From Antennarius striatus (lineage: Eukaryota > Chordata > Actinopteri > Lophiiformes > Antennariidae), in NCBI RefSeq assembly GCF_040054535.1, contig NC_090798.1:2960501-3024500 (forward strand): a DNA stretch of 64,000 nt. Reading direction: 5' to 3'. The notes under the pieces are model-generated. The model did no database searches, was not told the DNA's origin, and saw only the letters and a list, made by a program, of their open reading frames with translations. The translations under genes and the position numbers were made by a program. Numbering within the stretch: position 1 is the stretch's first letter; every line of letters starts with the position of its first letter. This document shows positions 46,824-64,000 of the stretch, one piece after another.

Positions 46824-49800
46824 TGTCCACATTGCAGTGTCCGCCATGTATCTTCTAATTAAATAACCTCCACCACCACCAGACGATGTGTATCCACCCC
46901 AGACAGCAACACACCAGAGTTCTAAAGGTCCCAGCAGTCCCTATGTGGCGAGAAATTCTGCATAGTTATTTGTTCTATTTTCAGTATGCCCTCTTGACTC
47001 AAGCTTAAAGTTCTAACACTTCTGTTTTTTGTTGATTTGTTAATTTTTAAAATATTTTTTCAAGTAAAAACTAAAAAAAAAACAAAGGCAATGAGAAACT
47101 TTTGTATTCTTTTTGATGAGTTAAGTCGGTTCCTGTTCTCTCACGTTGTCCTTCCATTCTTGCATTACCTTCCTTGCTGATCTAAACTTTGTCTACAAAC
47201 TGGCAGATTTATTCACACCAAGCTGTTATTCTTGAACCGAAATCAGCTTGTGAGCAATTAAGAGTCAGGTCCAGTGTTATGAACTGTCGTCTAGTGCTGA
47301 AACCGCTGCTCCTCAAACTTTTCACATTCTACCATCTCTTCCAGTCCTCTCCAGTCTCTCCTCTCCCTTTGGCCGCTGTCTCTGTATTTATTTGTCCCTC
47401 ACTGTATTCATTAATCAAAGAACCAAGTAAAAAAAACATAATTTGGGCAAAAACCAGACACTTTGACCTGATGCTTTGTGTGTTTATTCTTACACTGACT
47501 CCTCAGGTTAGAACAGGTGTTGGGAATAAACTGCTTGCAGACAACAATGAAATTTACTGCGAAAAAGAAAATTCAGAGTGAACATCACTCTAACGTTTAT
47601 GTGCGGAATGGACAACAAAGAGTCATTTAGAAATAATCTGAAAGCATTTGGTTGTGCAGCTACCTGGAAAATAATTTGCAAATGGATCCACAAAATATCC
47701 TTAGGTACTACTGTAAATTTTATTCATGGTCTATTTTATATTTAAGTTGAACATCATAAGTTATTAGTTTATTTAATCACCCAGTTAGACAAACAGTTCT
47801 TAATTATAAGACTCATCTTTTAAAATGTCCTTCAACATTCAAATTAATTTGGCTTCAAATACGCTACATTTTGCTGAATTGTTTATCCTCCAAGCTTTTC
47901 CCTCTTATTCCTTCTTTTCATGCTGTCGACAGATGTCCCTCTTTTCCTGAAGTGACCATTTTTCTTTCATGCATCTTTTTCTCTGAACTTAACTAGAAGA
48001 GGCAACATGGTTAAGTATTCTAGCCACATGCCTGCATTTCAACAGAAAGATGCATCTGATTCTTTTTTTAAAAAAAATAGTTTGTCTCAAATTTCAACTG
48101 TCAAATGTGCATAAAAAATCAATTCAGTTAACTCCAACACTATCCTAATACAGAGATTCAAAGCAACTTAAGGTAAATGCTCAGCTACATTATTTTCAGA
48201 GGAACCTGTAACGGTGAAAGAATAAAATATAAAGCTGACTAGTTATTTTTCAAAGTAATGTACAAATAGTTAAGAGTTAAATATAAAGTTATAATTGGGT
48301 AGAATTTACAATAAACTCTTTTAATTTAGATATTAAAGCTACTTCATCTCAGAGGCTTCAGTATCGATTGAGGACAACAGTAAACTGTCTTGTGGGACAT
48401 TTGTGCGCCTCTTCGACGGCCCCTGGTGGCCGTGGGGTCCAGAGCACCACCGACCACTTCATGGTATAATGCTTAGTGTGGGCAAGTGGCCTTACACGTG
48501 TAAGAAAAAAAGAAAAAAAACATTGGTGTGTCTTCTGCTATTTAATCAATACTATATTTAAAATTGAGTTGGATTTTTTCTGTATGTACTTGGAAAATGA
48601 TTTGGATTTGTTGAAAAAATCTCATCACCATGTATTTCCAAAATAAGATTTATGTTCACAGGCAGTGCAGAAGTTTATTTAGCCAGAGAAATATATTTGG
48701 GATATTTTCTTAACCAATGAATGATATTGAAGAAATCAGAAATTTCTAATTGGGCCTTGAAAGAATGGAGAATTGTTTTAATCTGTTTGGTGAAAGGGGT
48801 TAAACAGTGGTAGCAACATTAACTGAAGGATAGAACGTGAATCCTTTCCACTCTTCTATATCTTTTTTTTTTCACATCAAATGCTTTGCAATTAAACTCG
48901 AATTAGCAAGAATGGAGTCACAAATCAAATGGAATGTAAAGTAAACAATAGAAAGAGAAAAATAAAATAAAAAGGATTTATTTGGAGTCAAAAAATTACA
49001 AAGAATCCATTTCATAGACTTTTATTTTACTGTAACTGCTGAAATGAACAGTTCAACACTTTGAAAATTATGCTTATTCACTTTCTTGCATAAATTAGCA
49101 GATTTATACCACTCTTACATATAAACAAAAGATTGACCTTCACCCTGCAGCTGTTCAGCTGGAGCTTAAAGACTAAAAACAGGAAAAAGGTTGATGGTTC
49201 TTCAAAAGGCAGCATAATGCACACACTAACACCTAGAAGTCACTAATCAACATGTTATATCATGTTTGTTTCATCAATATGAGAACCAAATTGTAAAAAC
49301 AACAATCTGTGGTTTTAGGGAGTTTTAGAACGTCTGGGAAGCTGCTCCCCCAGGCAAAAAAACAAACAAAAAACTGTCCTGTATTTAACCTTTAGTAAAA
49401 CCACAATGTCAGTTTTACCTCTCGGGTTTGTCATGAAACAAACTAGATTTTATGCATCATTTAATGAGCTTTAAAAGTGCTGGTAGTCAGATTGCATTAA
49501 TCTCGAACTTCATGTGCATCCCTTTTCGCTAAACTACGGTAACTCTGATAGCAGTTGCGTTATATCGAAGAAACGGAGTGGTATCTAACTCTCAGAAAGA
49601 AAGCAGATAAGCATATTTCCCAGAATATAGAACTGTTGTGTTTCTTTGAGACAATATTTCAGAGTGGAAGCGAGATATAACAGCTTAGAGACATCTAATG
49701 GAGTGCTGTACAGCAAAGCAGACCAACCAGCTGTCTGACATCTGGGGGAAGAGAGGGCCAGAAAGAGCTACACACAAACTTCAACAATGACAATGTCTAC

Positions 49801-51587
49801 TCCATCATGTCCATTTGGGAACATTGCAGCAGAAAGTCCTGGTGACGATGCCAACAAGCGCAGAAGATCTTTAAAAACAAGCCTCGGTGTTGAGTTTCAA
49901 AATTAAAAAGGTCATTAGAGAGAAGAGTCTCCAAACATTTAGAAAAACCTTCATTTATAGGAACACAATGAGACACTTGAGTTTTTACCGCAAATGTGAA
50001 GTCTCACCAGTACCTCAATTGATACATTCATGTAAAATAAGATAACACAAGCTCTTTGGAGATTAGTTTTAAAAAAAAAAAAAAAGGCATTCAGTGTGAG
50101 AAAATGATGCACTTACAGTCTCCTTTAACGGATTTACAGATTTATTTATGAACTGCATGGGGGAAAGCAGTGGATAAATGAATTTGATAACAGCAAAATC
50201 TTACATTTCCGTTCAGCTGTGTATTAGATGAATGTCAATCTGTGATGAAATCCTTTGAAAAGAAAGCTCTGAATAAGGTACCCAAGGTGGATTTGTTAAG
50301 GTGCATACAGGAGATTGAAAATAATTTGCCAGAAGGTTGATGCGACTCTCGAAGAAAGTAAAATGATTTTATAAATTTCACTAATAAGCTTGAATTTGAA
50401 GAACAACTTATGACTTGTTTCCTCCACAGATGATGATCACTCATGCATTTGCTCAGAACAAAAATGTCACCTTGTACTTCCGCTGTTGGCTTGACCAGTC
50501 CTTTCTTTGTATGATAGTCTTGTTCCTATGTCTGGTTAATGTGGTTCTTCTGCGGAGTCCTCGGTCTGGCTTTTCTCTGCTTTGCTTTCAATAAATAAAT
50601 GATGTTGAGCTTTGTTAAGCACTCTTCAAGATTCATCCTTCCCAGATAAGGTGCTTCCTGTAAGCAATACTCCTCTTGGTCTACCTTAACAAATCCCTCG
50701 CTAACATCATCCAACACGTCCATCTCTGTTCAGCTGTTCACATCGTCTCTTCCTGTTTGAGGAGCTTCATTAGAACGATGGGATGCGTTTCATCGTAGTG
50801 CAGTAACAGACTCACGGCGGCTAAACCAATGTCACCAATGTCATTGGAGGCCTAAATTGCTTGAAAGAGAAATGTACTAACGTGGCCTCTAGCAAGGAAC
50901 TCAAGGTTCCATACCATTTAGGTATGGAACCTTTAATGACCTCATAGACGGGTCATAGACAGGACTCCTTTAATGACCTCATAGACGACCAACAAAACAA
51001 CTCGTGTTGCGATGGTATTTGAATCAAAAGGCGCGGACTGAACTTTTTTCTGGAGGGATGCTGGACACCGGTTTAAATCATACGTGAATCATGTAATTGC
51101 ATATTAGAGGAGAGGAAACGTTTCAGAAGTCGTGAAAGGAGAGGTAATGATGGGAGAAAAAAAATGCTTTCATCGTATTTTTTGGTGAACATCCAAAAAT
51201 GGAGCCACTTTCCAAAGCCTTTCTAAGAGTTTCTGGGAAGGATTTTTTTTTTTTTTTTGTAGGCAAGAAGCCCTAAAGCAAAACTCTAGGAATTCAATCA
51301 CGTCACAAGTGAATGACAATCTGTGAACCTTCCTCTCTTAGAAATAAAAAGGTGTACAAGAAACGGTCAAAACCTTTCAGTTGTTCACCCTTTCCTCAAG
51401 GTTTTCTCCGTCTTCTATCAGCCCTTTCATTGAAAGTCCAATAATCCAGTGTGAAGTCAGAAGAACAGAGGGTTACTAAGAGTTCGGCTCTGTCTCTGGG
51501 CCGACACCTCAGTCCGCCAGCCGCCTCCCCTCTGAATCCTTTCTGGGATCCATCGCTTTTTCACCTTCAGTCCGAACACCTGCCGGA
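46824..51587. other. Convergent intergenic region, vbp1 / rab39b 3' ends
   Basis: No coding sequence is supported. vbp1 and rab39b converge here, so much of it is probably untranslated region. An AATAAA at 47525-47530 is a candidate vbp1 signal. Plus-strand TTTATT at 50141-50146 and 49021-49026 are candidate rab39b signals, implying a 1.4-2.6 kb 3' UTR. Poly-T/poly-A runs occur at 50,070 and 51,245. Confidence 0.5.
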
Positions 51588-57905
<6,318 letters not shown>

Positions 57906-58126
57906 ATGCAACAGGAACGCCTGCTTAAAGTTTTGATCATCGGCGATCTTGGAGTCGGGAAAACGTCCATCATAAAGCGCTACGTGCACCAGGTCTTCTC
58001 CCAACATTACCGCGCAACCATCGGGGTGGACTTCGCTCTCAAAGTGCTGAACTGGGATGAGAAGACGTTGTTGCGCCTGCAGCTGTGGGACATTGCCGGT
58101 GCGTTAAAGTGTGAATGCGCGGACGG

Positions 58127-58169
<43 letters not shown>

Positions 58170-60977
58170 ATGTTTGGAAAATGAAACTAAATTTTTGGAT
58201 GAAGCGAAAAAAAATATTGATATATAAGACAATAAGTTCTGGTTCAGCGTGGATCCATTTAATGTTAATGTTAAGGTAAAGCTTCAACAAGCGTGAAGAG
58301 GAGCAGCTGCGTCACGATCAGAGAAGCGCGTTCTTTACCTGTTATTGAGAAAACGTGGTCCTGTCACACTCCAGCAAAAATGAGTCTGCAGTAAATTCAA
58401 TCATTGTAATCAGAGTAACTATTAACTAACTGTTAAGTGGAGCATGCAGTGCAACGTTATCTCCCAGATTTAGCAGAGTTACTTAAAAAAGTAAGAGCAT
58501 GAAAAGCTACTTGAGTAAATGTACTCAGTTACATTCAATCTCTCACTGCTTCCACATGAGTGATGGCAACACATAGAAATTACTCCAATAAGATACCGGG
58601 CAGAAGCATGCAATTCCAATCTTTGCATAATGTTTAAATATATGTTTAACAATTAATGGTCAATTCATTATTATTCTATTTAATGTCAACAAACGGATAC
58701 AATATTCAAATTGTAATTAGTAAGTAATTTAAAGCGTTCCCATCAATATGTGGTAAAACTGTCCTCTTTTTTGATGATGAGTTGAGTTACCCTCCAAAGC
58801 ATTCCATTACCTACCAGATTAGGCAGTTTATAAAGAGAAGCTTGTGTTCCGCTAAAAAACCCATCATGCTTCACCAATCTAGTAATTGGATATTTTTTGG
58901 AAGCACTTTCTCCTCCTTGTTCCCCAGTGATCTCATCCTCGTAATGAGAGACTGTTCCCCTCTGGCTGCAGGTACAAACATGACATCTGATAAAACTGGC
59001 GCTTACTTAATGACATCTGCCAGGTCAACAGATGGACTTCAGACCGTGAAACAAAGGCGTTTTCATGTTGGTGTCACTGCATGGAGGTGTTGTGAGATGC
59101 CGTAGACGTCATAGAAAAATCACTTCTTTTTTTTTTGCAGGAGTGGGTTTCATCTTTATGATGTGAAGTCAAGACTCGTGTTAACTGGAGGTGCTGTAAA
59201 CTGGGAACACATCAGAGATGGAAATAGGATTTTTGTAGGATTACGCCTAAAATAACAGCAGCTACTTCTGATTTGTGCACACTGGCATGCACTGGTTCTT
59301 CAACAAATACATTTTTGTGTATCAGCCTTAAAAATTAATCAGTTGAGCTTAAGTGGAAGCTGAATTATGGTGTTTGATTTACGACATGAAGGCTGCAGTT
59401 CAACTGGGAGAAGAGACGCTGGGAGAATTTGACAGGATGTGACACCTTTTAGGTCACAGATGTAATTAATATATCTGTTGGCTTTCTCAGAATGAGCATA
59501 CCTTTATTCACAAGTGAATAAAGAGGAAGAAATAAAACATTAGAATGTGATACTGGTAGATGATCAGGAGGAAATGCACTGTAGAATTTATGTAGTATCG
59601 CTGATGAAAAATAGGTGACACAAAGGAACGTGCCGTTTATCATATTTACTTGCGGTTATTGAACCTGAAGGCATAAAACGTGATGATTTAAAGTCGCCAT
59701 GTTTGATGCAGAAAAGTTTTGCGGACCTCTAACCCCTTCTAGAAATATTTGAAATATTAGATGGACGACAAGCACCGTAGTCATAAGAAATATTTTAGAT
59801 TTTTTGCTATTAAAATAAAAAACAAAATCATAAATCTGCAGAAGACAGACATTTAATGTGAACTCAAGATAAAATTGTTTTCATACCATCTAAACAACAT
59901 GTCAATGATGGAGGACAATAATGAAGTTATTGCATCTTTGAGCAGTTCAAACTGGATGTTAGCTTCACTCATGGCTAAATTAGCTTTTAAATTTGCATGG
60001 AGAAATAAAAACAGATAAATGAAACATCATAGCTTTTGAAAAAATTTGTCCAACAGCTATTAGTTTTCTTGCTTAGTGTTGGATGAGAAAATTGATAACA
60101 TGTTCATATCTGTGTCGTTACTGTGAAACCATGGCTAAGAGACAATTAGCTTATCAGATATGGCGGGTCAAACACACATATTAACTGTCCTTTGAGTAAC
60201 AATTTGTAGTTTTTATTTTGACAGTGAAGCATCATCTGTTTTATTTCCACTCTATTCTAGCTACCTAACACATGCTAGGCCAAGTTAAAAGTGTTTTAAG
60301 TGGATAACTTGAAATCTAATTGACAAATTTTAATGAAACTTGGTAGAAGGGAATCTCACGTGATTGGGACACATCTAGTAAATTTTGGAGGAAATCTGGA
60401 TAACTTGGTGAATCCAGAAAGTTTTTTTCCTCGTTTTTAATTTTTGCAAAAAATAAAAAATATAAATCATCTTTTGTTTTTTGTTTTTTTTCGTCAATTA
60501 TTCCTAAACTACTGAAGTGATCATCATGAAACTGAAAGATTAGGGAATAGCTATGGCAACTGTTTTCCTGAGATTAAAGTCATGGATGGATTCAAGTTCT
60601 ATTGCATGTTCTCATAGTGAGAATATGTGCATACAGAAATATAATGTAGGAGAGTTCAGTTAGATGGAAATAATCTGATTTTACATATTTAACAGTCCTG
60701 CTACCAAAATTTTAACTAAAAGAAACGACTGGAATCAAACAGGTGGACCTGTATAGTTTTAAATATAGGTCATTTCATGCCCAGTTTGTGTACAGAACGA
60801 AGATCTGTTATTGCCGACCGCTTATCTGTGTTATACAGAAAACGCAGTTTCACGCTGTTGTGAGATGAAACACAGATAGAGTTGTCCGTCTGTCATCTGA
60901 AGAAGTCGGCTTGTATTTGTGTTAGTGTGAGTTTAGTTTTCCTGACAGCAGTTGTCCTGCTGCATTGGTCATGTGTG

Positions 60978-61022
<45 letters not shown>

Positions 61023-63940
61023 CAGCACATTCAGTACTCTATTAGGATCATGTGGAGGACATTAGCTTCCTGGATACAGACCTATTTTTCTATTCGATTA
61101 CACTCACTGGCATGCATTCTCTGACAAAACATTTTTCAAGCTCCATTCTGAACAAAATGCTTTTCCAATTTCTTAACTTTGAATATTTGTTCGTTTTTAG
61201 ACATATCTTAATAACTGAATATCCTGCTTTTAAATTTGAGTCAACTTAAGCTATTGAATTTTTTTGGTTTGGGTTATAAGAATTGCAAACATTTTTCACT
61301 GTACCCTCTCATATACTACACATTATTTTTTTTGTTTTATTGGGAAAACGGATCACAGATGGACAATAAGTAATCAAAATGTCTGTAAACAAACCCTTCA
61401 GTTTGCTTCATACAAAATTTAACACAATTCCTGATAAATCTTTTGCTGCATCTTTCATCAGAATAACTAACCATTAGTGAGTTGAGATATAGACTGATAT
61501 CTAATCTCTCTAAACAGACAATGATTATGTTGAGATAGTAAAATAATGTTTGAATTTATTTAAGGTCAGACAAAATGCTGCAAATGTCAAGATAAAGACT
61601 CATGTCTTCACAAGACCTTCACAAATCAAAAGTCTTTTCTGTTCTTTTATAGGCCAAGAACGCTATGGCAACATGACCCGCGTTTATTACAGGGAGGCGG
61701 TGGGGGCCCTTGTTGTCTTTGACATGACCAGACTGTCCACATTTCAGGCCATCGTCAAGTGGAAAGGAGACCTGGACTCAAAGGTAAAGATAAAGGAAGA
61801 CAGAACAGCTTGAGTAAAAAGTAGAAGGACCAATCTTTTGGATCTCTATTCAGTACAAGCCTGCAAAATATCAAACTTTTCCCAGACATGAGTGTTGTGC
61901 TGTGGCGCTACAGTAATTTAATTCTCACTCTCTGCCAGAATTTTCCAGAAAGTTCACTAGAAAATCTCCCAATAACGTGACAGACCTAGCATGAACTTGT
62001 GCCGCTGCGAGCTGAAGCGGAACAGAGTCAAATAAGCTCATGTTTGATGTTTCTGCAGTCGTGTTTTACTTACCCACCTCTATTTCAAATGCTGGGGTCA
62101 GATTGAAATGGGAACGTGTGACCGATGAACCGAACCACTAACATCAAAGTGACTGTGTTTATCTTGTCATTTCATTTCTTTACTCCAAGGGAAACCTTCT
62201 TCAAGTTAACACAATCTAAACTCAATACAAAGTGGAAGTCTGCACATGATTCTAGATCTGGGTGGATAATGGAGCAGAGACACTGCAGTTAACTAAATAT
62301 TACAAAGATTTGTGGTTTCACATTTTCAGCCATGCATTAAAAATGACTTTTTAGCAACTGAGTAGAAGTCTACTTAAATAATACAGCTGGTAAAGGTGAA
62401 GGTTATTTTAACTACTTAAGAAACATTTGGCTTCATTTGCTTTTTTTTTTTATTTTTTAAAGTTAACAATCTGAATGTAAAAAATAATCAATAATAACCA
62501 ATAATAACCAACTGAATTTGTCGATACAATGTGGAGAAAAACTCAGAATCCAGTGGAGTTACTTCAGAGTTTGAGTAGATTCTTTTCTTATTGGTTCGGT
62601 CAGGTTGCCCTTTGCAACGGGAGGTCGGTTCCAGCCGTTCTATTGGCCAACAAGTGTGACCAGCGGCGGCACGGCTTGTGCCCCAAGCTTCCTAAACTGG
62701 ACAACTTCTCCAGGGAGCACGGATTCGTAGGCTGGTACGAAACCTCCGCCAAAGTAAGACAAAACTGTCCACTCTCTTTTTGTCATATGCTCATTTTATG
62801 TCGATATTGTTTCGTCTATCTCAGATTCTCCTCCAGTTCCTCAGTTTTTTTCACGACTCTCTTCAGAATTCTTCTTTTTCGTTGACTAAACAAGGAATGA
62901 GGAGAATTGAAAGTCAAATTGAGCTAAAAACCACGGATAAACTTAACAAGGTGTTCCCCAGATTTATATCCGATAATTTTTCCACTGAATGAAGTCATAA
63001 AAATAGTTCAACCGTCTCCTCCCATTTGTCAGTGCTCACAAGCTCATCTATTTGTTGCAAGTATAATTAGAGCCTGTGACCTGCATGTCTATTTTTAAGT
63101 GGCAGCCTAAGAGAAGTCAATAAAATTTGTGGACGAACACTCGCTGTGATTATATCTGTTCCATTTGTTTAATTCGATTTTGTTTATCTAGTTAATTTGC
63201 TGATTTTAGCTTGAAGCAGAAATTTAAGAGCATGGCTTTCAGATATTGAATAGTGTTACTTAAGGTCAATCATTTATTTTAAAATAAAATTATGCAAATA
63301 AAAAGTGGTTGTGTTGCGTTATTAGTGTGTTTATGCTCAGAATTTATCCGCTTCACCCACATTTGTGGATTGTGGGGAATGTGAATTTATAGGGCTCTTA
63401 TTTTGAAAGGTCACATACAAAGTATTAGTGGTAGCAGGTGAAGAGGCAGATGTTTCTGGGCCATTCCATTGTGAAAAAAGCAAATATTGAATCTGGATTC
63501 ACTACCTGGACAAACAAATGATGTCCAGTGAATGTTAATCCTGCTCCATGTCTGCTCAAGTTATTTTTAAATCCTAATGTGCTCAAGTTTGTCCATTTTC
63601 TACAATTCTAAGGATTAAAATGTCCAAATTTTGACAATTTTTCATCGTGCTCCTACTTTGTTTTTTTCTACTTCATTCATTTTTGACTAACCCTTCACCC
63701 TCTTTCTCTCAGGACAACACTAACATTGACGCCGCCATCACGTGCTTGGTGAGGAACATCATGTCGCTTGAGGAGGAGATGCTTCTTAGCGACGCCACGG
63801 CTGCATCCACCTCCACCATAACGGAGGTGGACAGCAGCGTTCTGGTTCTGCCTCGCTTTGACTACAACGTAAAGGAAAAAAGGTTTGGCGGATGTTCTGG
63901 ATGCCCCTCATTTAAACCCAGAGATGGAGACAGAGACTGA
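57906..63940 (+). CDS. rab38: Rab32/38-family small GTPase, Rab38-like
   Basis: Four coding exons: 57906-58098, 61653-61783, 62604-62753 and 63713-63940 encode 233 aa. MQQERLLKVLIIGDLGVGKT leads into the P-loop; RATIGVDFALKVLNWD is the effector region. Switch II is WDIAGQERYGNMTRVYYREA, whose IAGQE (not TAGQE) marks the Rab32/38 subfamily. NKCDQ and ETSAKDN bind the base. IGDLGVG and a C-terminal CSGC favour Rab38 over Rab32 (IGELGVG), but teleosts have several paralogues and I cannot say which this is. The family works in traffic to lysosome-related organelles such as melanosomes. Mammalian Rab38 ends CSGCAKS; here CSGCPSF is followed by KPRDGDRD before the stop. Exon 1 ends 31 nt before a GT microsatellite. 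The window ends 60 nt after the stop. Confidence 0.92.
58130..58166. repeat. GT microsatellite close to exon 1 donor
   Basis: About 18 GT units starting 31 nt after the splice donor at 58,099. Confidence 0.95.
58472..58545 (-). mobile_element. Fragment of hAT-like MITE
   Basis: The motif CTACTTGAGTAAATGTACTC followed by AGTTACATTC is the reverse complement of the start of the element at 55,044. Only ~70 nt remain, in rab38-like intron 1. Confidence 0.45.
59380..59640. repeat. Repeat block matching two separate pieces of rab39b intron 1
   Basis: 59,380-59,450 matches 52,176-52,250 directly. 59,490-59,640 matches 53,755-53,925 in reverse complement. In rab39b the pieces are 1.5 kb apart; here they are about 40 nt apart with one inverted. 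Confidence 0.6.
60972..61021. repeat. GT microsatellite
   Basis: About 25 GT units with one GC interruption, in rab38-like intron 1. Confidence 0.95.
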
Positions 63941-64000
63941 ATGGGGGGGGGGTGCCATTGGTGGCATTGGAGCAAACAGACTGGACTGAGTCCAAGAAGA

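Larger units (their letters stand above)
58550..61650. other. Remainder of rab38-like intron 1
   Basis: No internal exon is evident. It holds the part A/part B repeat block (59,380-59,640) and a GT microsatellite (60,972-61,021). An open frame at 58,782-59,105 has no recognisable domain. Confidence 0.5.

Overview
The window is vertebrate nuclear DNA from a ray-finned (teleost) fish. Its genes have GT-AG introns. They include vbp1, rab39b and a rab38-like gene, all readable exon by exon. The repeats are of kinds abundant in teleosts: a tRNA-headed SINE, an RTE-like LINE and hAT-like small elements. The species cannot be named from the sequence.

Region 1 (1-41,200) is a cluster of twelve small C1q-domain genes that look intact, plus relics. 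All share one architecture: a TATA box, a first exon that codes only ATGG (a 10-nt version in one gene), a 126-nt second exon and a 284-nt third exon. The products are 137-139 aa, a bare C1q jelly-roll domain with no signal peptide and no collagen stalk. Sub-array A (4,536-15,527, plus strand) holds four genes in a ~3.2 kb tandem unit. It is enclosed by a long inverted repeat (1-~2,150 and ~17,352-19,665), whose arms each carry a more divergent C1q gene facing inward. A further minus-strand gene lies at 20,146-20,966. Sub-array B (24,480-41,160, minus strand) holds five genes in a ~3.1 kb unit. One spacer is enlarged by LINE relics, including a 2.3 kb RTE-like element. Gene-less relic units and orphan promoters (15.5-16.4 kb, 21.2-24.5 kb) show repeated birth and loss. 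Protein-level differences in array B are reassorted among copies as expected from gene conversion.

Region 2 (41,200-44,500) is repeat-rich and has no gene that I can see.

Region 3 (44,500-64,000) is ordinary single-copy DNA: vbp1 (prefoldin subunit 3, plus strand, six coding exons), rab39b (minus strand, three coding exons), and a rab38/rab32-family gene (plus strand, four coding exons). vbp1 and rab39b are neighbours in human Xq28 too, so this is old conserved synteny. rab39b and the rab38-like gene are divergently transcribed, with start codons 3.3 kb apart.

Points most worth checking: the start-codon-only first exon that makes leaderless C1q proteins; TTC-N4-GAA palindromes kept upstream of the C1q TATA boxes although their spacers differ; the four-gamete pattern in array B; a SINE insertion proven by empty paralogous sites; and a rab38-like C-terminus that looks like a CaaX box followed by an eight-residue extension.
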